A stretch of 64,000 nucleotides of DNA from PFJX01 sp031426735 (lineage in GTDB: Bacteria > Pseudomonadota > Gammaproteobacteria > Burkholderiales > Thiobacillaceae), in the NCBI GenBank assembly GCA_031426735.1, contig JASJPK010000065.1, forward strand, positions 1 to 64,000, in the 5' to 3' direction. Position 1 is the first letter of the stretch; each line of letters starts with the position of its first letter. Under the pieces are notes generated by a model. That model was not told the origin of the DNA and ran no database searches. It saw only the letters and a list, made by a program, of their open reading frames with translations. A program made the translations under genes and the position numbers. Positions 45,823 through 53,693 of the stretch are shown piece by piece.

Positions 45823-47706
45823 ATGTCTCGCAATCAATTACCGATCGACCTGGATAACCTGCTGGAGCGGCATGCGCATGATCCGACGCGCCTGCTGCAA
45901 ATCCTGCGCGAAATCCAGGAAAGCCAGGGCTGGATCGCGCCGGATGTCGTCGATGCGCTGGCCGAATGCCTGAACCTGCCGCGCGCCCGCATTGAGGGCG
46001 TCGTCGGCTTCTACAGCTTCCTGCATGCCGAACCGGTCGGCCAGTTCCGCCTGCTGTTCTCCGACAACATCACCGACCGCATGCTGGGCAACCAGGATCT
46101 GCTCGCCTACCTGTGCAACAAACTATGGGCGGAGCGCGGCCATGTTTCCGAGGACGGCCTGGTTTCCATCGAGACCACCTCCTGCACCGGCCTGTGCGAC
46201 CAGGGCCCGGCCATGCTGGCGAACGGCTGGGCGATCCCGCGCCTGAGCCGCGAACGGCTCGACCAGATTGCCGAACTGGTGCTGCAGAAATTGCCGGTGC
46301 CGCAGTGGCCGCGTGAATTGTTCGCCATCGACGACAACATCCGCCGCGCCGACATTCTGCTCGGCAACACGCTGCAGCCGGGCGATGCGCTACGCGCCGC
46401 GATCGCACGCGGCAGCACACCGGGCACGGAAGCGGCCGCCAACGAACGTTCCTGGCGCGAGGCCAACATCCCGGCCGCGCTAGGCCCGCTCGCCACGCTG
46501 GAGGAAATCAAGCGTTCCAATCTGCGCGGCCGCGGCGGCGCCGGCTTCACCACCGGCCTGAAATGGGAAGCCTGCCGCAACACCCCGACCGGGCCGCGTT
46601 ACGTCGTATGCAATGCCGACGAAGGCGAGCCCGGCACCTTCAAGGACCGCGTCCTGCTCACCGCCCAGGCCGATCTGCTGTTCGAGGGCATGACGGTGTG
46701 CGCCCATGCCATCGACGCCCGCCACGGTTTCCTCTATCTGCGCGGCGAATACCGCTATCTGCTGGAACCGCTCAACTCTGTGCTTGAACGCCGCCGCGCC
46801 GCCAACCTGCTCGGCCGCGGCATCCTCGGCCAGGCCGGTTTCGATTTCGACATCGAAATTCACGTCGGCGCCGGCGCCTACGTCTGCGGCGAGGAATCCG
46901 CGCTGATCGAATCGCTCGAAGGCAAACGCGGCATCCCGCGCAACCGGCCGCCCTACCCGGTCACGCACGGCTATCTGCAGAAACCGACCACGGTCAACAA
47001 CGTCGAAACCTTCTGCGCTGCCGCGCTGATTGCGCTCAATGGCGGCGACTGGTACCGCGCCATCGGCACCGCGAAATCCGCCGGCACGAAAATCCTCTCC
47101 GTCTCCGGCGACTGCGCCCGCCCCGGTATCTACGAATATCCGTTCGGCGTCACAGTGCGCCAGGTGCTGGCCGATTGCGGCGCCGGGCTGGGCAAACACG
47201 ATACCTTGGCGGTGCAGATCAGCGGCCCGTCCGGCGTCTGCATCGGCGCCGACGAGTTCGACCGCCGCATCGCGTTCGAGGATCTGGCCACCGCCGGCGC
47301 CTTCATGGTGTTCGACAGCAGCCGCGACATGTTCGAGGTGGCGCGCAACTTCGCGCATTTCTTCGCGCACGAAAGCTGCGGTTTCTGCACGCCATGCCGG
47401 GTCGGCACCGCCATGCTGAAGGCGACGATGGACAAGATCGCCGCCGGCCACGGCACCCAGTACGACCTCGCCGAAATCGACAAACTTGACCGCGTCCTGC
47501 ATCAGTCGGCGCATTGCGGCCTCGGCCACACCGCCTGCAACCCGACGCTGGACACGCTGAAACGCTTCCGCCCGACCTACGAACGCCGCCTGAAATCGCT
47601 CGATTTCGAACCGGCTTTCGATCTCGACGGCGCGCTCGCCGCCGCCCGCCGGATGACCGGCCGCGACGATGCCGGCGCGCATCTGAGTGTGGAGATGGAG
47701 AAATGA
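45823..47706 (+). CDS. hoxF: NAD-reducing hydrogenase diaphorase subunit HoxF
   Basis: Carries electrons between NAD(H) and the hydrogenase. 627 residues, a NuoE-NuoF-type fusion: the N-terminal thioredoxin-like domain with CTGLCDQG (about 125-132) for a 2Fe-2S cluster; then RGRGGAGFTTGLKWEA, the FMN/NAD region GAYVCGEESALIESLEG, and the 4Fe-4S site ESCGFCTPCRVG with its fourth cysteine near the C-terminus. First of the hoxFUYHW set of cytosolic group 3d hydrogenase genes. AAGGAG precedes the start. Confidence 0.95.
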   Translation: MSRNQLPIDLDNLLERHAHDPTRLLQILREIQESQGWIAPDVVDALAECLNLPRARIEGVVGFYSFLHAEPVGQFRLLFSDNITDRMLGNQDLLAYLCNKLWAERGHVSEDGLVSIETTSCTGLCDQGPAMLANGWAIPRLSRERLDQIAELVLQKLPVPQWPRELFAIDDNIRRADILLGNTLQPGDALRAAIARGSTPGTEAAANERSWREANIPAALGPLATLEEIKRSNLRGRGGAGFTTGLKWEACRNTPTGPRYVVCNADEGEPGTFKDRVLLTAQADLLFEGMTVCAHAIDARHGFLYLRGEYRYLLEPLNSVLERRRAANLLGRGILGQAGFDFDIEIHVGAGAYVCGEESALIESLEGKRGIPRNRPPYPVTHGYLQKPTTVNNVETFCAAALIALNGGDWYRAIGTAKSAGTKILSVSGDCARPGIYEYPFGVTVRQVLADCGAGLGKHDTLAVQISGPSGVCIGADEFDRRIAFEDLATAGAFMVFDSSRDMFEVARNFAHFFAHESCGFCTPCRVGTAMLKATMDKIAAGHGTQYDLAEIDKLDRVLHQSAHCGLGHTACNPTLDTLKRFRPTYERRLKSLDFEPAFDLDGALAAARRMTGRDDAGAHLSVEMEK

Positions 47707-47725
47707 AACATTGCCCCGCCTTGCC

Positions 47726-47825
47726 TTTCCCCCCTTTGCAAACGGGGGCAGTGGGGATTTCTGCGACATACGCTCAGACCACCGCCGTCAAATCCCCCTT
47801 GCTCCCCCTTTTACAAAGTGGGAAA
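47726..47825. repeat. Inverted repeat inserted between hoxF and hoxU
   Basis: Two facing copies of a C-rich/G-rich word pattern (47726-47760 and 47790-47825; TTTCCC...GGGGATTT in the left arm and its approximate reverse complement on the right). They fill almost the whole 130-nt gap between genes that normally nearly touch, leaving the hoxU ribosome site at the edge. It looks like a dispersed palindromic repeat. Confidence 0.65.
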
Positions 47826-47836
47826 TGGAGTCACCC

Positions 47837-48661
47837 ATGACCGACACCTTCCAACTCGACGGCGAAGACATCCCCTACACCTCCGGCCAGACCGTGCTGC
47901 AAGCCGCGCTCGCCGCCGGCCATTACATCCCGCACCTGTGCTACCACCCTGAGTTCAAGCCGCATGGCAGTTGCAAGGTGTGCACGGTCAAGATTGGCGC
48001 GGGCAGCAACACGCGCACCGCCGCGTCCTGCACCCTGCCGGCACAAGCCGGGCTGGAAGTCGAAAGCGACAGCGATGAGATGAACGCCCTGCGCCGCACG
48101 CTGGTGCAGATGCTGTTCGCCGAGGGCAACCACTTCTGCCCGTCCTGCGAGAAGAGCGGCAACTGCGCCTTGCAGGCGCTGGGCGCCGACCTCGGCGTGA
48201 TGACCGCCGGCTTCCGCCACTTCTACCCGGACCGACCGGTGGACGCCTCGCACCCGGACATCCTGCTCGATTTCAACCGCTGCATCCTGTGCGAACTGTG
48301 CGTGCGCGCCTCCTGCGAGGTCGACGGAAAATGCGTGTTTTCGCTGTCCGGACGCGGCATCGCCAAGCATCTGGTGGTCAACGCCGCCTCCGGCCAACTC
48401 GCCGATACCGACATCGCGCTAAGCGACAAGGCGATGCAGGTCTGCCCGGTCGGCGTCATCCTGAAGAAGCGTGTCGGCTTCGCGGTGCCCATCGGCGAGC
48501 GCCGCTACGACCAGCGCCCAATCAGCGCGCAGGCGCTCGACGACGCGCCGCGCCCGGCCAGCGCCAGCGGCAGCGGCCACTGCGCCGCTTGCGAGGGCGC
48601 CGTAGCCGTAACTGCTTCTGCGCTTGCGACGCCGGCATCCACCTTGGGGAGCACGCCATGA
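47837..48661 (+). CDS. hoxU: Bidirectional hydrogenase diaphorase subunit HoxU
   Basis: Electron-transfer subunit homologous to the N-terminal part of NuoG. 274 residues: 2Fe-2S region PHLCYHPEFKPHGSCKVC (about 34-51), a His/Cys cluster site, and CILCELCVRASCEV for a 4Fe-4S cluster (about 152-165). About 40 residues longer than usual HoxU (about 234); the extra C-terminus is low in complexity and has GHCAACEG. The ATG at 47837 matches the family start. The stop overlaps the hoxY start (ATGA). Confidence 0.93.
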   Translation: MTDTFQLDGEDIPYTSGQTVLQAALAAGHYIPHLCYHPEFKPHGSCKVCTVKIGAGSNTRTAASCTLPAQAGLEVESDSDEMNALRRTLVQMLFAEGNHFCPSCEKSGNCALQALGADLGVMTAGFRHFYPDRPVDASHPDILLDFNRCILCELCVRASCEVDGKCVFSLSGRGIAKHLVVNAASGQLADTDIALSDKAMQVCPVGVILKKRVGFAVPIGERRYDQRPISAQALDDAPRPASASGSGHCAACEGAVAVTASALATPASTLGSTP

Positions 48662-49221
48662 ACTTGCCCACTAGCACGCCCACCCCGCCCAAGATTCGCG
48701 TCGCCACCACCTCGCTGGCGGGCTGCTTCGGCTGCCACATGTCGCTGCTCGACATCGACGAACGCCTGTTCACGCTGCTCGAACTGGTCGAGTTCGACCG
48801 CTCGCCGCTGACCGACATCAAACATTGCGGCCCCTGCGACGTCGGCTTCATCGAGGGCGGCATCTGCAACGCGGAAAACGTGCATGTGCTGCGCGAGTTC
48901 CGCAACAACTGCAAGATCCTGGTCGCCGTCGGCGCCTGCGCGGTCACCGGCGGCCTGCCGGCGCAACGCAATCACCTGAGCCTGGCCGACTGCCTGCAGG
49001 AGGTCTACGTCACCGAGATCAGCCTCACCAACGGCATGATCCCGAACGACCCGGAACTGCCGCTGCCGCTCGACAAAGTGCATCCGCTGCACGAAGTGGT
49101 GAAGGTGGATTACTTCATTCCCGGCTGCCCGCCTTCCGCCGATACGTTGTGGAAATTCTTCACGGACCTGCTCGCCGGACGCACGCCGAGCCTGAGTGTC
49201 GCGCTGACGCGGTATGACTGA
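48658..49221 (+). CDS. hoxY: Bidirectional hydrogenase small subunit HoxY
   Basis: 187 residues. It holds the proximal 4Fe-4S cluster: GCFGCHMSLLDID (about 22-34) gives the first cysteine pair, GACAVTGGLP the third and PGCPPSAD the fourth. No Tat signal, so the enzyme is cytosolic. In a normal hox set hoxH follows directly; here a toxin-antitoxin pair of about 0.7 kb is inserted. Confidence 0.95.
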   Translation: MNLPTSTPTPPKIRVATTSLAGCFGCHMSLLDIDERLFTLLELVEFDRSPLTDIKHCGPCDVGFIEGGICNAENVHVLREFRNNCKILVAVGACAVTGGLPAQRNHLSLADCLQEVYVTEISLTNGMIPNDPELPLPLDKVHPLHEVVKVDYFIPGCPPSADTLWKFFTDLLAGRTPSLSVALTRYD

Positions 49222-49253
49222 GTCCGGGCCAGGAAATACAAATTCAACCAACC

Positions 49254-49272
49254 TATAATCGGTATTACCGAA
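49254..49272 (+). promoter_or_regulatory. -10 element with overlapping palindrome upstream of the TA pair
   Basis: TATAAT (49254-49259) abuts a near-palindrome with CGGTATTACCG (49260-49270). No good -35 is visible at 17 nt. The layout fits autoregulation by the AbrB-type antitoxin 21 nt downstream. Confidence 0.45.
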
Positions 49273-49293
49273 TTTCTGCATTACGGAGAAAAA

Positions 49294-49542
49294 ATGCCGG
49301 AAACCCTGCTTGTTTCAAATCGCGGCCAGATCACGTTACCTGCCAGCATGCGCAAACAACTGGGCATCGAACCGGGTGCGGCGCTGATCATCGAAGCCTG
49401 CGACGGCACCCTCACGCTGAAGCCCGCCGCCGTGCTCGAAATCGAACACTACAGCGACGAGCAGATTGCTCGCTGGGACAGCGAGGACACGCTTGATGCC
49501 GATGAAAGAAAACGCATTCTGGACAGGTTGCAGCGCAAGTAA
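49294..49542 (+). CDS. AbrB/MazE-type antitoxin within the hox operon
   Basis: 82 residues. The AbrB swapped-hairpin domain is clear: VSNRGQITLPASMRKQLGIE (about 7-26). The acidic C-terminal half would neutralise the toxin. GGAGAA precedes the ATG. The stop shares a base with the toxin start (TAATG), so the pair is translationally coupled. Confidence 0.88.
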   Translation: MPETLLVSNRGQITLPASMRKQLGIEPGAALIIEACDGTLTLKPAAVLEIEHYSDEQIARWDSEDTLDADERKRILDRLQRK

Positions 49543-49946
49543 TGCGTCTGTTCCTGGACGCCAACATCCTGTTCACGGCAGCACACAACGCCGAGGGCAA
49601 GTCCAGCCTGCTCATCGAACTCGGTCAGGCGGGTTTATGGCAATTGGTCAGCAGCGCCTATGCGGTAGAAGAAGCGCGGCGCAATATCGCCCGCAAATAT
49701 CCGGACCGCTTGCAGCGGCTGCGAACAATGACGCAAAACCTGGCGCTGGCGCCAGCCGACCCAGAAGTGGGTTGCCCGCCAGGGCTGGTGGAAAAGGATT
49801 GCCCAATCTATCGCGCCACCATCGCCTGCAAAGCCGACATACTGCTCACCGGCGACATTCGCGATTTCGGCTTTCTGATGAACGACCGTACAAAGGCAGA
49901 TGGCTTGCTGATTCAGACGGTCGCCGATTTTCTTGCCGGTTTATGA
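49542..49946 (+). CDS. PIN domain toxin within the hox operon
   Basis: 134 residues. PIN features: FLDANILFTAA with the first aspartate (D6), AVEEARRNI with the mid-domain glutamate, and ADILLTGDIRDFG (about 104-116) carrying the C-terminal acidic residues. Predicted ribonuclease, counteracted by the AbrB-type partner. It ends 10 nt before the hoxH ATG, so hoxH translation or transcription may depend on readthrough from the TA unit. Confidence 0.85.
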   Translation: MRLFLDANILFTAAHNAEGKSSLLIELGQAGLWQLVSSAYAVEEARRNIARKYPDRLQRLRTMTQNLALAPADPEVGCPPGLVEKDCPIYRATIACKADILLTGDIRDFGFLMNDRTKADGLLIQTVADFLAGL

Positions 49947-49956
49947 GGGACTCACC

Positions 49957-51444
49957 ATGAACCAAACAACCTTATCAAACAATCTCGAAACCGCCGCCCA
50001 TCCCGAAACCCTGCGCCGCGTCGCCATCGACCCGATTTCGCGCGTCGAAGGTCATGGCAAGGTCACGCTGCTGCTCGACGAAGACGACCATGTCCAGCAA
50101 GTGCGCCTGCATATCGTCGAATTTCGCGGCTTCGAGAAATTCATCCAGGGCCGGCCGTATTGGGAAGTGCCGGTCATGGTGCAGCGCCTGTGCGGCATCT
50201 GCCCGGTATCGCATCACCTGGCGGCGTCCAAGGCGCTCGATCAGATCGTCGGCGCGCACACGTTGACGCCGACCGCCGAGAAACTGCGCCGCCTGATGCA
50301 TTACGGCCAGATCCTGCAATCGCACGCGCTGCATTTCTTCCACCTGTCCTCGCCCGACCTGCTGTTCGGCTTCGGTTCCGATGTCGCCCAACGCAACATT
50401 GTCGGCATCGCCGCCGCCAACCCGGAAGTGGCGCGCCAGGGCGTGCTGTTGCGCAAGTACGGTCAGGAAGTGATTCGCCACACCGCCGGCAAGCGCATCC
50501 ACGGCACCGGCTCTGTGCCCGGCGGCGTCAACAAGAACCTGAGCCTGGCCGAACGCGACGAACTGCTCAAAGACATCTACCAGATGATCGGCTGGGCACG
50601 CGGCGCGGTGCATCTGACGCGGCAACTGTTCGAACAGAACCTGGCCGAGTACAACGCCTTCGGCCGCTTCGACGCCCACACGATGAGCCTGATCCGTGCC
50701 GACGGCGCGATGGATCTGTTCCACGGCGGCTTGCGCGCGCGCGACATGAACGGCAAGACGATCTTCGACCACGTCGATTACAACCGCTACTGGGAACAGA
50801 TCAGCGAAGAAGTGAAGCCCTGGTCGTACATGAAATTCCCGTTCCTGCGCACGCTCGGCCCGGAAGCCGGCTGGTACCGCGTCGGCCCGCTGGCGCGAGT
50901 GACGCAGTGCGATTTCATCCCGACCCCGCTGGCCGACCGCGAACGCCAGGACTTCCTCGCCTTCGATGCCGGCAATTCTGCCGGCTCAACGCTGGGCTAC
51001 CACTGGGCGCGCATGATCGAGATGCTGCATGCCGCCGAGGCGATCAAGGAACTGCTGCACGATGCCGACCTGCAAGGCGACGAACTGGTGGTCGCGGCGG
51101 CCGACCGGGGCGAGCGCCAGGAACGCGGCGTCGGCATGATCGAAGCGCCGCGCGGCACGCTGATCCACCACTACCGCGTCGACGAACACGACCAGGTCAT
51201 CCGCGCCAACCTGATCGTCTCAACCACGCACAACAACCAGGCCATGAACGAAGCCGTGCGCCAGGTCGCGCGGCAATATCTCGACGGCCGCAAACTGACC
51301 GAAGGCCTGCTCAACCACATCGAAGTCGCCGTGCGTGCCTTCGACCCCTGCCTGTCCTGTGCCACCCACGCGCTCGGCAAGATGCCGCTGCAAGTCGAAC
51401 TGCTCGACGCCGAAGGCACGCAAATCGACCAATTGGTGCGGTAG
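49957..51444 (+). CDS. hoxH: Bidirectional [NiFe] hydrogenase large subunit HoxH
   Basis: Catalytic subunit. 495 residues from the ATG at 49957. The nickel ligands are in RLCGICPVSHH (about 72-82) and the C-terminal DPCLSCATHALG; the tail after the CATH histidine is the peptide removed by the HoxW protease. RVEGHGKVTL opens the family core. The in-frame ATG at 49933 lies inside the toxin gene. GAGG-like site upstream is weak. Confidence 0.95.
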   Translation: MNQTTLSNNLETAAHPETLRRVAIDPISRVEGHGKVTLLLDEDDHVQQVRLHIVEFRGFEKFIQGRPYWEVPVMVQRLCGICPVSHHLAASKALDQIVGAHTLTPTAEKLRRLMHYGQILQSHALHFFHLSSPDLLFGFGSDVAQRNIVGIAAANPEVARQGVLLRKYGQEVIRHTAGKRIHGTGSVPGGVNKNLSLAERDELLKDIYQMIGWARGAVHLTRQLFEQNLAEYNAFGRFDAHTMSLIRADGAMDLFHGGLRARDMNGKTIFDHVDYNRYWEQISEEVKPWSYMKFPFLRTLGPEAGWYRVGPLARVTQCDFIPTPLADRERQDFLAFDAGNSAGSTLGYHWARMIEMLHAAEAIKELLHDADLQGDELVVAAADRGERQERGVGMIEAPRGTLIHHYRVDEHDQVIRANLIVSTTHNNQAMNEAVRQVARQYLDGRKLTEGLLNHIEVAVRAFDPCLSCATHALGKMPLQVELLDAEGTQIDQLVR

Positions 51445-51508
51445 GAGGCCCGCTCGCGGGCCGAACACCATTTCCATTAATTTTTCGGCCCGCAAGCGGG
51501 CCTCCTAC
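51441..51508. repeat. REP-like palindrome between hoxH and hoxW
   Basis: 25-bp inverted repeat (51441-51465 and 51484-51508), arms GTAGGAGGCCCGC facing each other, one mismatch near the loop side. The left arm overlaps the hoxH stop codon. Same GTAGGA ends as the repeats at 4722 and 61003. Confidence 0.8.
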
Positions 51509-51522
51509 AACTTCGATTCGCT

Positions 51523-51963
51523 TTGAACACCCCCGCCCCCATCCTGATCATCGGCATCGGCAACCCCAGCCGCGGCGACGACGCGCTCGGCCCGCTATTG
51601 ATCGAACGACTGGAAGCGCTGCAAATTCCCGATGTCGAACTGCTCACCGACTTCCAGCTACAGGTCGAATTCGCCCTCGACCTGCAAGGCCGGCAGCTAG
51701 TCATCTTCATCGACGCCAGCCTGAACGCCGCCCCACCCTTCGAGTTCACGCCCGTCGTCGCCGAAGCAGACAGCAGCTACAGCAGCCACGCACTGTCGCC
51801 CAGCGCGGTGCTGCACGCCTACCAAAAACTCTACGGCCCACCACCGCCAGCCCATGTCCTGGCGATACGCGGCACCGCGTTCGAACTGGGAGAAAGCCTG
51901 AGCGAAGCGGCGACAACGAATCTGGATGCTGCGCTCAGCTGGCTGCGCAATAGGCTGCTTTAG
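51523..51963 (+). CDS. hoxW: Hydrogenase maturation protease HoxW
   Basis: Removes the C-terminal peptide of HoxH after nickel insertion. 146 residues starting with TTG at 51523. The HyaD/HycI-type fold is visible: IGIGNPSRGDDALGP (about 10-24) with the metal-binding acid, and FIDASLN (about 62-68). It follows hoxH after the REP-like palindrome. A short relic of a similar gene lies at 53076-53165. Confidence 0.92.
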   Translation: MNTPAPILIIGIGNPSRGDDALGPLLIERLEALQIPDVELLTDFQLQVEFALDLQGRQLVIFIDASLNAAPPFEFTPVVAEADSSYSSHALSPSAVLHAYQKLYGPPPPAHVLAIRGTAFELGESLSEAATTNLDAALSWLRNRLL

Positions 51964-52098
51964 CGCAAGGCCGGCTTGCTCGCTGTCGATATTTTTTACG
52001 CATGGACCGGCGAGCCAGCGTGCGATCACGGCATGGGAGCTCATAGCTACCTATAACGCCTTGTAAGTAAACGAATAGCCATGCGGGTCTGTATTTAT

Positions 52099-52114
52099 AG
52101 GCATGGCAATTGCT
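52099..52114 (+). promoter_or_regulatory. Sigma-54-type promoter upstream of the PEP-CTERM gene
   Basis: AGGCATGGCAATTGCT keeps the GG and GC dinucleotides at the required 10-nt spacing and the TTGC block of the -24/-12 consensus; the first base and one internal base differ. It lies about 90 nt before the start codon. PEP-CTERM genes in related bacteria are known to be controlled by the RpoN-dependent PrsK/PrsR system. Confidence 0.55.
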
Positions 52115-52206
52115 TATGATCCAGTAAGCAAAACAGCGTAGCCAATGCGCTGTCATCGTTTATCTACCCCAGTTTCCCTACGCGAACGGGATCAAAAGGA
52201 AACATC

Positions 52207-52971
52207 ATGAAAACCTTGAAATTGAAACTAGTTGTGGCCGTGCTTTCCTCCCTCGCGGCTGGCATTGCCTCGGCAGCCCCGATTTACTGGACCGACTGGA
52301 CCGGCACCGATACCGCAACTGGTACGGCTTTTCAGGGCCAGGGAACGATCACAACGACGACGTCGGCCGTGGGGGTGACTTACTCCAACCCGAACGGAAT
52401 CGGCTTCTACCAGACCTCCGGCGGTACCGACTATTGGCAAAACAATCGCTCCGGCCGCGACGATACCGACTCGCCCTATACCAGTACTCTGGTCGACAAC
52501 GCGCCGACCGGCACTGACATCATTGCATTGGCGTACCGTGGCACTCAGACGCTGCAATTCTCGGAGCGGATCGCCAATCCAGTATTCGCATTCGTCAGCC
52601 TCAATGGCAACGGCTATGCATTCGACCAGGATTTCGAAATCCTGAGCCTGGGTGGGGTCGATGGTAACGACTGCGGGTATTGGGGCTGCGGCGGAGCTCA
52701 GAAGGTCGTGGTCGACCTTGGCGGTGGAAATTTCGAGTACCAACTCAACAGCACGAACGTCGGTGGAACTGAGCCGCACGGCGCCATTCGGTTTACCGGC
52801 GCATTCGATGAGGTGACCTGGCGCAGCAGTTCCAATGAGTATTGGAACGGTTTTACGGTTGGCGTGCAGGGCACTGCGGTCGAAGTTTTCCGTGTTCCAG
52901 AACCTGCCTCCGTGGCATTGCTGGGCCTTGGCCTGATCGGTCTCGGAATGGCACGCCGACACAAGGCCTGA
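52207..52971 (+). CDS. PEP-CTERM sorting-signal exported protein
   Basis: 254 residues. Signal peptide at 1-23 (cleavage near ASA-AP). The C-terminus carries VPEPASVALLGLGLIGLGMA and a basic tail ARRHKA, the PEP-CTERM tripartite signal recognised by exosortase. The mature part is rich in Gly, Thr, Asn and aromatic residues, strand-like, typical of surface or matrix proteins; no enzymatic motif is seen. No exosortase gene lies in the window. AAAGGA precedes the start. The gene interrupts the hydrogenase region and may have been inserted. Confidence 0.9.
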   Translation: MKTLKLKLVVAVLSSLAAGIASAAPIYWTDWTGTDTATGTAFQGQGTITTTTSAVGVTYSNPNGIGFYQTSGGTDYWQNNRSGRDDTDSPYTSTLVDNAPTGTDIIALAYRGTQTLQFSERIANPVFAFVSLNGNGYAFDQDFEILSLGGVDGNDCGYWGCGGAQKVVVDLGGGNFEYQLNSTNVGGTEPHGAIRFTGAFDEVTWRSSSNEYWNGFTVGVQGTAVEVFRVPEPASVALLGLGLIGLGMARRHKA

Positions 52972-53000
52972 TAAGTCGATTCCAGGATTCCAGTCTTGAT

Positions 53001-53025
53001 CGGCGACTTCGGTCGCCGTTTTTTT
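53001..53025 (+). terminator. Terminator after the PEP-CTERM gene
   Basis: Stem CGGCGAC / GTCGCCG with a TTCG loop, followed by seven T residues. A textbook intrinsic terminator 30 nt after the stop. Confidence 0.9.
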
Positions 53026-53054
53026 GTTCGCCAATCCCTATCGCGCTTGCGGCT

Positions 53055-53071
53055 GGTGCGCACGGCGCACC
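53055..53071. repeat. Short palindrome GGTGCG-CGCACC
   Basis: GGTGCG and CGCACC facing over 5 nt, a common intergenic repeat word. It immediately precedes the hoxW-like relic and may mark the site where the gene was cut. Confidence 0.5.
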
Positions 53072-53075
53072 CTAC

Positions 53076-53165
53076 TGTTTCTTGGAGGCACTGAGCGCAG
53101 GTGCGGCAGTCAACCTGGCGGCGGCGTTCGCCTGGCTGCGCGGCAAACTGGAAAGTTCGGCCTGA
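53076..53165 (+). pseudogene. Relic of a hoxW-like protease gene (C-terminal end only)
   Basis: The frame ending at 53165 reads FLEALSAGAAVNLAAAFAWL then RGKL and a short tail. It aligns with the HoxW C-terminus (ESLSEAATTNLDAALSWLRN), with about 12 of 22 positions identical. No upstream part of the protein is present; a palindromic repeat and the terminator of the PEP-CTERM gene replace it. It is best read as the 3' remnant of a second hoxW-type gene. Confidence 0.65.
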
Positions 53166-53168
53166 GCG

Positions 53169-53693
53169 CTAATGCAGCCATTCCAGCACGGCGCCGACTG
53201 CTGCCGGCAGCGCCTGTTCGACCGGCGCGCTGAGCGCCTCGCCGAAGTCGAACTCGGGTTGGGCTTCGACGCCCACCAGCCAGATTTCCTCCGGCAGATC
53301 CAGGCCCATTTCGCGGCCGAAAGCGAGGGCGGACGACAGGCTGAGGTCGTGCACGGAGGCGGTGTGCTGGACGCTGAGTTCGTCCAGCTCGCGGGACGAC
53401 ATCTGATGCAGCACACCAGGCGCGGCGCCGGTGTTCATCGCATCGACGATGAGCACGCGCCGGTAGCCGGCCAGGTGTTCCATCAGGGATAGACCGCCCA
53501 GCGAGAGGCAGATCACGTCGATGGCGGGATCTTCGAGGCAGGCTTTGACGGCTTCCGCGACGCGCCAGCCGACGCCGTCGTCGCCGAGGATGGGATTGCC
53601 GAGGCCGACGACCAAGGTGGTGGCGATAGGTGTTCCAGATTGGTCGGGAGTGGCCGGCGGGACGCCGGCGCTCCCAGTTGCGCTTCTGCTCAT
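53169..53693 (-). CDS. Hydrogenase maturation protease for the Mvh hydrogenase
   Basis: HyaD/HycI-type endopeptidase expected to process MvhA. 174 residues. The core begins VVGLGNPILGDDGVGWRVAE (about 28-47), with the metal acid in GDDG, IVDAMN (about 82-87) and HDLSLSSAL. The ATG at 53693 overlaps the mvhA stop (ATGA) and is accepted. The first 22 residues are encoded largely by a REP-like palindrome (GSAGVPPAT), so the N-terminus is an added, probably non-functional segment. Confidence 0.9.
   Translation of the reverse strand: MSRSATGSAGVPPATPDQSGTPIATTLVVGLGNPILGDDGVGWRVAEAVKACLEDPAIDVICLSLGGLSLMEHLAGYRRVLIVDAMNTGAAPGVLHQMSSRELDELSVQHTASVHDLSLSSALAFGREMGLDLPEEIWLVGVEAQPEFDFGEALSAPVEQALPAAVGAVLEWLH
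53646..53675. repeat. REP-like palindrome inside a coding sequence
   Basis: Near-palindrome with GGGAG and CTCCC ends around GGCCGGCGGGACGCCGGC. It is the same core as in the tandem repeats at 44881-45137. It lies within the 5' end of the protease gene. Confidence 0.7.
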
